A stretch of 64,000 nt of DNA, from contig JAQMRL010000001.1 in NCBI GenBank assembly GCA_035578175.1, forward strand, positions 369,885,720 through 369,949,719. The letters run 5' to 3'. The translations under genes and the position numbers were made by a program. Of the stretch, positions 1 to 10,268 are shown in pieces; the stretch's first letter is position 1; every line of letters starts with the position of its first letter. This stretch comes from Catonia carolina (taxonomy: Eukaryota; Arthropoda; Insecta; Hemiptera; Achilidae). The notes under the pieces are model-generated. The model saw only the letters and a program-made list of their open reading frames with translations. It was not told the origin of the DNA and searched no databases.

Positions 1-105
1 GAGGAAGGCAATTGTAAACCAAATCACTTCTTGTTTTACTAGTAAAACCTCTTTTGGTTCAAACCAACTTTTCGGCTGATGACCTAAACTACAAAACTAC
101 AGTAT
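1..105 (+). repeat. S1 SINE-like repeat, copy A (3' end only)
   Basis: The window opens inside a copy of the S1 family. It matches the last ~95 bases of the other copies: the gaggaaggcaa block, the ttttactagtaaaa inverted repeat, a ggttcaaacc box resembling a pol III B box, the hairpin around cttttcggctg, and the terminal gacctaaac. The 5' part lies outside the window, so its TSD cannot be tested. Just downstream, attttctctaatc occurs twice (about 108-121 and 128-140), a small local duplication. Confidence 0.85.
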
Positions 106-354
106 TTTATTTTCTCTAATCTAGTGTATTTTCTCTAATCTTACCGATATTTAATTACTCAAACATTTTTGTGAAAAAAAATAAAAAATTTAACACGAAT
201 TTTTGTTGGTAAGTACGACCTGGTGTAGAGACTTCAATCCATGATTTAAATAAACCTAACGGATTACCTGGTAGTTTTTTAATTAATTGTAAATTTGTGT
301 TCAAGCAATAACGAGTTAAAATAGTTTTAAAAAATAACTTTTAGATTTATTATA

Positions 355-658
355 GGTTTTTGATCAGCTGATCAGCTGGTGTCGACATAGTGAATAACAT
401 TCATAAATTTATTTTCTGATTTTCTGTGAGAAACCATCGAAAATTAATTAATTAATTAATTTCACAAGAAAAAAAAAGACTTTATTCTTATTGGGAAAGA
501 GAAGTTTATTTTAAAATACGGTGAAGATAGAATATCAGACACGGAAATTGTGCATATGTGTGAGGTTATGTTTGTGTTTCTGTTTACATTGATTTTTTGT
601 AAGTATTTTTCATAAACTATTGTTATATGTATAATAATCCTCCCTGTTTCCATTGACT
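355..658 (+). promoter_or_regulatory. 5' UTR and presumed internal promoter of the jockey element
   Basis: This is the stretch between the 5' TSD and the first ATG of ORF1. LINEs of this clade carry an internal pol II promoter at their extreme 5' end (family knowledge); I did not find an unambiguous initiator or downstream promoter element. At 361-378 the sequence tgatcagctgatcagctg contains two overlapping 14-bp perfect palindromes with two CAGCTG boxes. An (aatt) run lies at 443-461. Confidence 0.6.
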
Positions 659-2008
659 ATGGAGCAGGGAGTTATGGACAATCTCTTCAATCACGAAGAG
701 AACTTGAAGGTGATCAACGCTCACCTAGATGTCGCACCTGAGACAACTGGTACGCAGAAAATGGCATGGACTAAGGTCATGTCTAGTAAAAAACGTCCGT
801 TGGATACGGAAAAGAGTTCCGCTGACTCGGAATTGCCTCCTTCTAAGTTTCGAGTCCCAACAACAAATAAATACGGACCTTTAGAATCGTTACAAGAAGA
901 CTCTTGCAAGCCTCCACCAATTTATTTAAAAAACGTAGAACTGCGCGACTACAAAAACTTAATGTCTCAGTTGAAGAGTACAGTAACTGGTGACTTTGAA
1001 TTTCAAGCGACCAACAACGACGGGGTAACCATTTACCCAAAAACATCCGAAACGTACCGTACTCTTGTACACCGATTAAGAGAATTGGGACGCAATTTTC
1101 ATTCATATCAGCTACCCCACGAAAAAGCATACAGAGTCGTAATACGTCATTTGCATCCTAGTATCGATCCGTGTGAGATCAAGGATTCTCTGGAACAACT
1201 GTCTTTTAAGGTAAGAAACGTTGTCAATGTTTTACAGGCTGGTACAAGAGTGCCCTTACCATTATTTTTCGTTGATCTTGAGCCTGACAAAGATAACGAG
1301 AAAATCTTTAATGTTAAATCCTTGTTAAGCACACGCATTAAGGTTGAAGAGCCAAAAAAGAAAAGTGACGTAGTTCAGTGCAAAAGATGTCTACGATTTG
1401 GACACACCCGCTCGTACTGTAATCATCCGTTCAGATGTGCACGCTGCAGCAACTCTCATCCAACTGCTGATTGTCCAAGAGGTGCCAATGAACCCCGAGT
1501 CTGCGTTCTTTGCAAAGGCAATCATTCGTCCACGTACAAAGGATGTCAAACATATAAAGAACTGAGAGATAAAAGAAATTTTAATTTTGGTAAATATTCT
1601 GTTAATAAATCTCATGTAATGTTGGAGCCTCCAGTCACTGTTGCAGTCCCCGTGAGTACCTCGGTAAAGTCAAATCATACACAGTCCACTCATACTCACA
1701 CCGTCCCCCTTTCTCGTGACCCGAGATTGAATTCACGGTCATACGCTCAGATGGCTGCTCCTTCCCTTCGGCAGCAGCCATCTCATACTCGGTCATCTCA
1801 GTTATTCCAGCCCTCTCAGCAGCCATCTCAGCCTTCCATGACATTCTCAACTCTTTCATCAACAGATCCCTTAACGACTCAGAATCCTTATGATCATTTT
1901 ACAGCCACTCTTAACACTTTTTTTACACGCTTTCAGGACCTTTTGACACCTCTCATTACTACGCTTAATATGGTCGTTAACAAGTTGCTAAGTCATATCA
2001 ATGGCTGA
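659..2008 (+). CDS. Jockey ORF1, gag-like nucleic-acid-binding protein with three CCHC zinc knuckles
   Basis: ORF1 of the complete LINE. It should bind the element's RNA and form the RNP that carries it to the nucleus. The frame is open from TTG at 653, but the first ATG is at 659, so I take 659 as the start (449 aa). Order seen: a polar N-terminus; a PRE_C2HC-like region around residues 155-230 (AYRVVIRHLHPSIDP, EIKDSLEQL), typical of jockey gag; then three knuckles at about residues 241-296, of forms CX2CX4HX4C (CKRCLRFGHTRSYC), CX2CX3HX4C and CX2CX3HX6C. The C-terminus is Ser/Gln/Pro-rich with repeated QPSQ motifs, followed by a hydrophobic tail. It overlaps the ORF2 start by 8 bases. No lesions are seen. 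Confidence 0.92.
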   Translation: MEQGVMDNLFNHEENLKVINAHLDVAPETTGTQKMAWTKVMSSKKRPLDTEKSSADSELPPSKFRVPTTNKYGPLESLQEDSCKPPPIYLKNVELRDYKNLMSQLKSTVTGDFEFQATNNDGVTIYPKTSETYRTLVHRLRELGRNFHSYQLPHEKAYRVVIRHLHPSIDPCEIKDSLEQLSFKVRNVVNVLQAGTRVPLPLFFVDLEPDKDNEKIFNVKSLLSTRIKVEEPKKKSDVVQCKRCLRFGHTRSYCNHPFRCARCSNSHPTADCPRGANEPRVCVLCKGNHSSTYKGCQTYKELRDKRNFNFGKYSVNKSHVMLEPPVTVAVPVSTSVKSNHTQSTHTHTVPLSRDPRLNSRSYAQMAAPSLRQQPSHTRSSQLFQPSQQPSQPSMTFSTLSSTDPLTTQNPYDHFTATLNTFFTRFQDLLTPLITTLNMVVNKLLSHING

Positions 2009-4691
2009 AACCAGCAGGTCCCTCGTCGTTGCTCTCTGGAACTCAGCAGGTCTTGTACGTCATGTTCACGAACTCAAACAATTTTTACATGACAATCGGG
2101 TAGACATTGCACTTATTACAGAGACACACTTTAAGGACACAACACACTGCCATATCACTGGTTACACACTATATCGAAGTACACATCCAGATGGAACTAG
2201 CCATGCAGGGTCGGCTATTTTTGTTCGTAATAGTATTAGTCATAATTCGTTCCCTCCGTACAGAAAATCGTACATTCAGGCTACCACGGTAGAAGTATCT
2301 TTAATCACTCATTCCCTTACCCTTTCTTCTGTGTACTGCCCGCCTAATCATAATATATCGCGCGAACAATTTACACATTTCTTCAATTATCTAGGAAAAA
2401 ATTTCATTGCAGGTGGTGACTTTAATTCAAAACATCAACAGTTTGGATGCCGAGTTACAAACCCGCGGGGAAAAACTTTATATGATGTTTTAACTCACAA
2501 AAAATATTTTTATTATGCCCCTGCAGAACCCACTTACTATCCCCACAATAATCGTTGCCTCCCAGATATTCTAGATTTCTTTGTATCGTCTAAATTCTTC
2601 CCCTACTACGAACTTGAAACTCTTCCTGATCTATCATCTGATCATACACCCGTAATACTTACGTTAAACTCTCAACCAACCAAATTAAGGTACAGGCATT
2701 CCCTAACATCTGGTAAAATAGACTGGAATAAGTACCAACGTATATTGTCAGAAACAACAAACCTGGGAATTTCCCTCAAAACCCCTAGTGAAATCGAGCG
2801 TGGAGTGGAAATCTTCACAAAGAATCTACAAAGCGCAGCTTGGGACAGTTGCGAAGGAGAGAACATGGAATTTAAACACATACCTAACGTTCCTTCTTAC
2901 ATCCGTCGAATGATAGTTGCTAAGCGCCGATGTCGTCGTTTATGGCAGAGAAACAGATACCCCAGCGTTAAAGCAGAACTTAATAGGCTAAATCGTCGTT
3001 TACAGGTTGTCCTTTCGCGTTACAGAGCAGATAGATTTATGGCTCTCACTGAGACACTCTCTACTCAAAACAAAACACTTTGGCACACGACAAGACGAAT
3101 TCTTAACTATAACAATCCTTCATTTAGTCTACAACGACCTGATGGTTCTTGGGCGACCACCAATAAAGAGAAAGCAGAAATGCTTGCTCAGCACTTACAT
3201 AACACATTCCAACCACACAACCTACAACACAAAGATCATCCGAACATAGAAAATTTCCTTAATGCTCCTCTGCAACTTAGCCTTCCCCCAAAGCCAATTT
3301 CCCCCGGTGAACTCTTCCGAGCAATTCACGACCTGCCATTAGGCAAAGCCCCAGGATATGATCTTATTACTTCAATACTTTTGCGCCATCTTCCTAGGAA
3401 ATCCATCATACCCTTAACTCACATCTACAATTCCATTCTCCGAGTCACTCACTTCCCTATTCAGTGGAAGTATTCTATCATAATTCTCTTCTTAAAACCA
3501 GACAAACCACCTCACCAACTAACTTCTTACAGGCCAATTAGCTTACTCTCTATTCTGTCCAAACTATTTGAGAAACTCCTTCTACCACGCCTAGTACCGT
3601 TTATCGATGCTTCAAACACAATTCCTGATCATCAGTTCGGATTTCGTTCATCTCATTCCACGCTTCAGCAATGTCACCGACTAATTGATATAATCTCTTC
3701 AGCTCTTGAAAACAGACAATATTGTTCGGCCGTGTTTCTTGATGTATCTCAAGCCTTTGATCGGGTCTGGCATGATGGACTCCTATACAAATTGAAACTA
3801 ATACTTCCAGATAGCCTGTATCTAGTAATAAAATCGTTTTTAGTGGAACGTTACTTTAGAGTAAAACAAGGTGACGAACTTTCTGGAATGTACGAAGTCA
3901 ATGCTGGTGTACCACAAGGAAGCGTACTTGCACCAAGGCTGTTTTCTGTAAGCACCAGTGACATACCAAATTGTATCTATACAACTATGGCTATGTTTGC
4001 TGATGATATGGCAGTTCTTGCGGTTGATGCCGATCCTGTAATTGCAACTCGAAAGACACAAAACCATTTACACCAGATAGAGTCATGGCTTAAACTTTGG
4101 AAAATTAAAATTAATGAAAACAAATCGCAACAAATGACGTTTACTCTTAGACGACAAAACTGCCCAACCGTTTACATTAATAATATTCCGCTACCTCACA
4201 CTACTCAAACACGCTACTTAGGCTTACACTTGGACAGAAAACTTACATGGAACGCACATGTTACACACACACGCCACAAACTCAAAACACGCTTCTATCA
4301 ACTAAAACGCTTACTCGATAGACGTTCTAAATTAAATATGTCACACAAATTAACAATCTACAAGACAGTCTTAAGACCAATCTGGACATATGGAGTTCAA
4401 CTTTGGGGATCTGCTAAACCCTCACACACGAAACGTATACAAGCGATTCAGAACAAGATTCTACGAACGATAACGCAATGCCCCTTTTACATCACAAACT
4501 CAATGTTGCACAAAGACTTACAAATACCATACGTAATTGATGTCGCGAAACAACTATACAAGATGATGCATGACAAATTTGAACTACACGACAACCCTCT
4601 CATACAAAACATGTACACTAGGGCGATACCGGGTACTCAGCGCAGACGTTTGAAGCGCCTCTGGCCAAGAGATCTTCTTGGCCAACTGTAG
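2001..4691 (+). CDS. Jockey ORF2, APE-type endonuclease and reverse transcriptase
   Basis: The 896-aa replicative protein. It nicks the target and primes reverse transcription there. An endonuclease/exonuclease/phosphatase domain fills residues ~8-225, with N14 (ALWNSAG), E41 (ITETHF), D140 and N142 (GGDFNS), and D214-H215 (SSDHTP). The reverse transcriptase spans ~470-740: YRPISLLS, HQFGFRSSHST, motif A VFLDVSQAFDRV (D581), motif B GVPQGSVLAPRLF, motif C FADD (666-669) and the YLGLHLDRKLTW block. The C-terminal region follows to 896, with no RNase H. The start ATG at 2001 overlaps the ORF1 stop (ATGGCTGA) in the +1 frame, which suggests termination-reinitiation. All key residues are present, no stop or shift is seen, and the length is normal for the clade. 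Confidence 0.95.
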   Translation: MAETSRSLVVALWNSAGLVRHVHELKQFLHDNRVDIALITETHFKDTTHCHITGYTLYRSTHPDGTSHAGSAIFVRNSISHNSFPPYRKSYIQATTVEVSLITHSLTLSSVYCPPNHNISREQFTHFFNYLGKNFIAGGDFNSKHQQFGCRVTNPRGKTLYDVLTHKKYFYYAPAEPTYYPHNNRCLPDILDFFVSSKFFPYYELETLPDLSSDHTPVILTLNSQPTKLRYRHSLTSGKIDWNKYQRILSETTNLGISLKTPSEIERGVEIFTKNLQSAAWDSCEGENMEFKHIPNVPSYIRRMIVAKRRCRRLWQRNRYPSVKAELNRLNRRLQVVLSRYRADRFMALTETLSTQNKTLWHTTRRILNYNNPSFSLQRPDGSWATTNKEKAEMLAQHLHNTFQPHNLQHKDHPNIENFLNAPLQLSLPPKPISPGELFRAIHDLPLGKAPGYDLITSILLRHLPRKSIIPLTHIYNSILRVTHFPIQWKYSIIILFLKPDKPPHQLTSYRPISLLSILSKLFEKLLLPRLVPFIDASNTIPDHQFGFRSSHSTLQQCHRLIDIISSALENRQYCSAVFLDVSQAFDRVWHDGLLYKLKLILPDSLYLVIKSFLVERYFRVKQGDELSGMYEVNAGVPQGSVLAPRLFSVSTSDIPNCIYTTMAMFADDMAVLAVDADPVIATRKTQNHLHQIESWLKLWKIKINENKSQQMTFTLRRQNCPTVYINNIPLPHTTQTRYLGLHLDRKLTWNAHVTHTRHKLKTRFYQLKRLLDRRSKLNMSHKLTIYKTVLRPIWTYGVQLWGSAKPSHTKRIQAIQNKILRTITQCPFYITNSMLHKDLQIPYVIDVAKQLYKMMHDKFELHDNPLIQNMYTRAIPGTQRRRLKRLWPRDLLGQL

Positions 4692-4832
4692 GACTGTGGT
4701 GATGACTGCACGCTCCTTCAAGTAAATCATGTTTTGGAAATTGTTTACACATTTAGAAATTGTTATATTAATTTAATAACAGATACTAAATTTCAATTAA
4801 AAGTGTCAAAAAAAAAAAAAAGATTTATTATA
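4692..4832 (+). other. Jockey 3' UTR, poly(A) tail and 3' TSD
   Basis: A short 3' UTR runs to about 4807, the A run occupies 4808-4820, and the right copy of the TSD (agatttattata) is at 4821-4832. The sharp A-tail/TSD junction fixes the element's 3' end. Confidence 0.9.
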
Positions 4833-5833
4833 AAACGTCGTTGGTGTTTAGTACCAAACACAAAATATTCCACGACTAGTTTACCTAACACAAAAAAACG
4901 GACCTAGAAGCATTAAGATAATAACTAAAAACGTGCATAATATGTACAGTTTAAGCGTCCTATCTTGTTTAGTTTCCGTTTGTTCCCCAGTTTGTTTTTC
5001 CAGTAACGTTTTTTAAATTATTTTTTAAATTATGTTTATACTGATTATTTCTTGAAATAGATTAAAAATATTGTAAATAAATTTTGTATGCAAGCACTCA
5101 ACTCCATCTTTTACAAATTAAATAATTTTGAAAATCTTACATTCTTCTTACATTTTAATCAATAATAATCTATTTTTAAAGTCCCTTTGGATTCCTACTA
5201 TTTATTAGTGTTCCACTTCAAGCCGCAGTGTCAAGAACATTTACTGTTTCTTCTTTATCTAATTCGGTAGTAGTATTATTCAGTTGTGAATAAAATAAGG
5301 AGAAGCGAAAACAAAATATTTTTCAATATTAGTTTTATCAGATTGTTAAAATACAAAAATGTTTAAAATGTTATTACAACTAAACGACACCTTATTTTTT
5401 CAACAAGCTATTTTTGTCAAACTCGACTTGCGTAAGAATACTTGCCTGAACATTTTTGTATCTCCTACCATTCTTACCGTAGTACCATTCTGTGCATTAT
5501 TTTCAATAGTTTTGAAAATAATTCGGTAATTATACGTGCGTTATTAATAAAACTATTTAAAATTATAATGCTGCTACTTTAGTCACAAAACAAAGGAATT
5601 TAAATGGTTTGCAAATCATTATTAGTAGGTAACTCTTTTCGGGAATAGATTTCGTCAATCCAAATCAATTTGCAAAACATTTATTAATTTATTAATTTTA
5701 ATTAATATTTATTAATTTGCAAACATAAACTACGAATTTACACAAACAGCAAGTCTATTTACGTATGTACATTTTATTTACTTTTGTACATTAAACCTTT
5801 TGACTAATATTGATCTTCGGTATTGGCATTTTT
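4833..5833. other. AT-rich stretch, nothing recognised
   Basis: No ORF of interest, no repeat shared with other parts of the window and no RNA gene is seen. It is low-complexity AT-rich DNA. Confidence 0.6.
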
Positions 5834-6280
5834 ATATTTTAAATTATTTGCACTCAAATTATTTACACTAAATCTGTTTTACACTTAATTTGTCAAATTA
5901 TTTACACTCAATCTGTTCGTTGCAGGGCTAAAATAAATAGTTCTGTTTCTTATCACATGGTCAGCCAGTTAAATGACTGAATCATTTAAGAACAGAAGAG
6001 GTAGAGGTGTAAAAGACACTAATCAGAGTTATCTTCTCTGAAAGTAATGAATTTCATTGCACAGCCAGACCCTGTGGTGAATGAAGTAAAGGTGTCATTT
6101 GCAGAGTGGAAAATATGTGCTTTTCAGAGGGCCCGGCATGCTGACAAGCGTACTTTTCCACTCAGTGAGGAAGGCAATGGTAAACTACCTCACTCCTCGT
6201 TTTACTTAGTAAAACCTCTACAGGTTCAAACCAGCCTTTTGGCTGATGACCTAAACAACAACCATATTTTAAATAATTTG
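5834..6280 (+). repeat. S1 SINE-like repeat, copy B, with TSD
   Basis: The element body is about 5851-6263. It is flanked by atattttaaattatttg (5834-5850) and atattttaaataatttg (6264-6280), a 17-bp TSD with one mismatch. The body carries the family landmarks in order: ttacactcaatctgtt, gcagggctaaaataaatag, aagaggtagaggtgtaaaag, gagttatc, the atgaatttcatt block, the gaggaaggcaatgg block, the gttttacttagtaaaac inverted repeat, ggttcaaacc, a hairpin and gacctaaacaacaa. The 5' end differs from copies C, F and H: instead of ctgcccataacag it has a partial duplication of the aaattatttacac segment. Confidence 0.88.
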
Positions 6281-7167
6281 AACGCGCGATAAGAGGTCAG
6301 AAATGAAAATTGTTACAGAATATCATGCAAGGCAAAATAATGGGTAAACTAGTCCAGATTGAAGAAAAACGTTGTAGCTAAAATATTTACTGGACTGACA
6401 TGATATAATAAATACAAGTGCACTTTTTAGAATGGCTGCCAATTAAGTGCAAATCGCTATGATTATTACTAATGTTCTGAGAAGACATGGTACGTGAAGA
6501 AGAAGAGTAAAATTTCTATTTAAGGTTGATTATATACTATAACGCTTTCCGTAAACTTATAATAAAGTATCTAATTTTTGTTAAACCTAAATAATAAATT
6601 GATAATAGGAAATTGGTAAAATAGAAGAAATATTTTTTTAAAATACTTTTAACTTCCCAACCAAACACTGGCAAAACTTTAAAATTTATTTTTGTAATTT
6701 ACAAAAAAATAAATAGAGTTATAATAAATTTCTTGTAAGTTCTGTATTTTTCGATTCAAAATTTACTTCTATGTGTCTTAATTGTACTTGATTTCGTTTT
6801 GTGGTATATTTTAAGTAGATGAAGTAACGTCCTTTCTGCTAAATATAAAATAATAAAGCTGTTTAATTCTGAGTAAAATATTACAATATAATATATTTCC
6901 ACTGATTTATACAAAATTGTCAGATTTAGACAAGGAAAATATTAAGATTTAATTTTCTTTGTATCTACAGAACTTTTAATATGAAGTTAACATATTATTA
7001 CGTTTCTGTAATTTTAATTTTACTTTTAAAAGAATAACAATAAGAAGTTAAAAATTATTTACAAAAGTTGCAAAAGTTTTGCTAATCTTAAAAATCTTTG
7101 CAGTTTTAAAGAGGAGTCATTTGAAATTTACTATTTTCATGGTTCCTATTCTTGTGTTAACTACAAA

Positions 7168-7205
<38 letters not shown>

Positions 7206-7767
7206 TAATCCTCTTAAAATGAAACAGTTTTAATATTCGTCTCTAACACTCATTTTCTCTCGCTCGATTCTTTCAGGAGTAAAAGAGAACTTAAATTCTC
7301 GTTTCACATTATACCCCCTCACCGTTCTCTTTATCAGTTCCACCCATCTGTCTTACTGTTTTATTCTTTTTGAATAAGCCTGAAACCTAGATTTTTCCTC
7401 GTATTATAAACTCCATTCCAACACACGGAAAATAATTAATATATCTAATTTATCACTAACTTAACCCGTTTTTATCTTCTTTTATTTTTTACCACTGTAT
7501 TATGTTTTACATTTCTATCTCATATTTTATAAATTTATCCTTTTTTTCTCATAATTCCAGGAATTAAATTGCGTTCTTGTATAATTTTTTTATATTTATA
7601 ATTTTTGAAGTAATTATTCATGCTTTTTATTAATCCAAATTTAAATTTTATTAAATTACTTGTATAACGTACTCAACGCTGCTTAAATATATAGTTGAGT
7701 ACCTTGAAAAAATGTAAAAATATTATAATAGTACGTTGATGCATTTGGTAAAAATTATATATTATAT
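6281..7767. other. AT-rich stretch, only a GA microsatellite
   Basis: Nothing coding is recognised. The only landmark is the (AG)n tract at 7172-7202. The segment at about 7203-7270, read on the minus strand, weakly resembles 42325-42395. Confidence 0.55.
7172..7202. repeat. (AG)n microsatellite
   Basis: About fifteen uninterrupted AG units. Confidence 0.98.
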
Positions 7768-7771
7768 TTTA

Positions 7772-7945
7772 ACTTTCTCTTGCCTTATCTATAACTTAAT
7801 TATATTATATAGGAAAGGAAACCATTGTTTTCACATAGATTTTTTGAAATCGGGTTTTCACTGTGTATACTCATTTTTAGGCTTCATGACCCAAAAAACA
7901 TGTTTTTAGCAATTCATCTATTTGTGTGTGTGTGTGTGCGAGTGA
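7772..7945 (+). repeat. R2 repeat, copy a (5' part only)
   Basis: It starts with the family end word actttctcttgcc, followed by a diverged aggaaaggaaacc block, the gggttttcac block, the aacatgtttttagcaatt block and a short (GT)n (7922-7939). It then stops matching, so only the first fifth of the family is present. About 85 percent similar by eye to the other R2 left ends. Confidence 0.8.
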
Positions 7946-9588
7946 AAATAAAAAAATATATAAAGTTTTGTCTATGCGTAATGGCTTAAAACCAAATCTT
8001 TATCATTGTCATTCACAATAAGGACTAGTACTTCTGGCATGTTCCAACTCCAAGATAAGTTACTAGGCCTAATGTGCTATTTCTTAAAAACGTTGGGTAT
8101 CCATTTTCTTTCGGTACATACACCAATCGAAACCACGCTATTGGCCTTAATAAACTCATCTTAGCTGCCAGCTTCTGTTCTTGATATTTTAATATCCTTA
8201 AAACAGCCTCCATCTTTATATTACCGAATAGTTGTTTCCTAAAAGTGTATGCATTTGAAACTTCACCAATTTATATTTTACATCTCGTGATATCACCTAA
8301 GAGACTTCACATTTCAAGTAAATAAACGAATTTATATGTTCTAAAGTTTAACAAAAAATAAAATAGAATTCAAAACAATTTAAAAAAAGTGGAATTGGTC
8401 ATGTTATTTTTTCATTGTTATTGTTTTTAGTATCGTGCCGCCGTATAAGATTGCACTCGTATATGCAACCTGCAGAACTTGTGTCTACTGTACCTAAAAA
8501 CAACAATAAAAGGAAACAGCCGATATATTTAGATAATAATGTTATTAGTTGTTATTGACAATGTGATGACGTGTAAAAATCAGCTGTCAGGATTACTATA
8601 CTAATACTATGTTATTAGAAAGGCATGACTATTGCACCGCGTACCTCACCCGGCCAACACTATCTCTCTCTACCATAAATGCAATCTTATACTCCGGCAA
8701 TAATACACCCGTAACCAATACCGTTTAATACCAAAAATGATGAAATATGTATGGCTATTTGCTTCAACTCTCTATGCCAAAGAAATGCCTACCCTTCAAC
8801 AATATTTTGTCCGGGAACAGATCTTTATAAATGACTACTAACATCATTTAAATATTATAATATAAAGATTTAATGAAAAAGTAATTGCTTAACTTTAAAA
8901 ATGAATATTTCTTTCATCAAATACTTAAAATGTATTTTCCTTTCAAAAAAACCACGATTTAAAAAATAAAAGATAGATGTAGCAAAGTATAATTAAGTTG
9001 CGAAATGGTTTTACGGGATCCGATTGTACCGTAATTACCCGTTCAAATCACAGCAGCTGACGAATTCTAGGCACGTACACCTATTCGCTCTGATTTTTCA
9101 ATTTATAATTTTAGTATCGTCGCTTTATAAACCCTCACAGTTTTTTTACACTTTGAACCACTTTTTTCAAAGGTGCGTACGTGTGCTCATACATGTAATT
9201 TCTGCTTTTTCTGTGTCAAGTGAAATTCTTACAAAATATCTCTTGCCTACTATTTTCATTGGTAGTTTCTAAAAATTTAATAACCTACTCGTACAATAGA
9301 CGATATGAAATTTTCGGATATTCGTAAATAATATATCACAGAATGTAACTATCAAAGATTTAGATTAAACCTCTTAATGATTATTGTAACGAAGTTTATT
9401 TTTCATAATGTAGTGCTAAGAAAATGTGAGAAAAAACTCAAAATTTAATACTGTTGGAAAAATGTGATTATTTATGTCCAATATTATCTAAAAGTGAAAA
9501 CTATTATTTTCTGATTTCGATTAGTTGATTGAATTTATTTAATGTTAGAAATTATTTTGGAATAATTATTATTACTATAAATATTTTA
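7946..9588. other. AT-rich stretch, nothing recognised
   Basis: A 62-codon open frame on the minus strand (8025-8213) and an 82-codon frame at 9024-9272 resemble nothing I know and show no splice or promoter context. I see no repeat shared with the rest of the window. Confidence 0.5.
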
Positions 9589-9589
9589 G

Positions 9590-9885
9590 TTGGAGGAGAG
9601 GAAACCCTCATGGCCCGCAAAACCGGGAGTGTAAAACTCTAACCTCACTAAAACTTTTCCCCACCTCCAACCATTGGCACTGGACCCGCCTTGAGGCATT
9701 AACACTGTGCCATGATGAATCACAATCTCCTTTTCTCTGAGTTGTGGTTTCTCAATAGATTGGCTTCAACTCTGAACCACCACCCATGCACGCCACCCAG
9801 GGCAAGCTTCTAGAGACCCACACAACACGACAGCTCATCCACCATCTTCCCCTTATTAGGCGCGGCTTCTGAATGTCACCGTATT
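9590..9885. other. GC-rich island of unknown origin
   Basis: Base composition shifts sharply from AT-rich flanks to roughly half GC over ~295 bases, with C-rich tracts on the plus strand (ccccacctccaacc, cacccagggcaagc). There is no open frame that I recognise and no second copy in the window. The isolated, sharply bounded composition suggests an inserted mobile-element fragment, perhaps a LINE or LTR untranslated region, but this is inference. Confidence 0.4.
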
Positions 9886-10268
9886 ATTTTTATATCTAAT
9901 TTTAGACTAACATACTATTTTTTCCAATCAAAAACTACCGAGCAGTGCCAATTAAGCTTGAAAACAACACCATGAATTCGTTAAACTAGTTCGAAGGTTT
10001 TCTGTGATTTCAGTCTTTTCTTTAAGTTGTGTAGTCGAGAAATTATAGCATCTCAGTATTTTAGTGTTACATAAATCAATCTGAGTTATCTCTTATCTCT
10101 TCGTTCTCATTTTCAATTTATAAATTCCAATAAATAGTAATTTTCAGAGTTATTAACTTAATGTTTTTCCGCAATAAAAAATATTTTGTATTTTATTTTA
10201 ATTTTTTGTAGAATTTATAATTTTTTATGATACTTAAAAATAAATACAACATTTTTGTAACGTTATTC
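9886..10268. other. AT-rich stretch, nothing recognised
   Basis: No feature is seen between the GC-rich island and the next S1 copy. Confidence 0.5.

Larger units (their letters stand above)
355..4820 (+). mobile_element. Full-length jockey-clade non-LTR retrotransposon (LINE)
   Basis: A complete two-ORF LINE. It is bounded by a perfect 12-bp duplication, agatttattata, at 343-354 and 4821-4832, which is the target-site duplication left by target-primed reverse transcription. Inside are a ~300-bp 5' UTR, ORF1 (gag-like), ORF2 (endonuclease plus reverse transcriptase), a ~115-bp 3' UTR and a 13-base A tail (4808-4820). Both ORFs are open from end to end and the TSD shows no mismatch, so the insertion looks recent and possibly competent. 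Gag with three CCHC knuckles followed by an ORF2 without RNase H is the jockey-clade architecture. The exact family is not assigned. Confidence 0.93.

Noticed and set aside
653..658. TTG at 653 as the ORF1 start
   Set aside because: A cytoplasmic eukaryotic mRNA would normally start at the ATG two codons downstream (659).
8025..8213. 62-codon minus-strand frame (MEAVLRILKYQEQK...) that could be a small host exon
   Set aside because: No recognised family, no convincing splice sites or promoter, and length within chance for this window.
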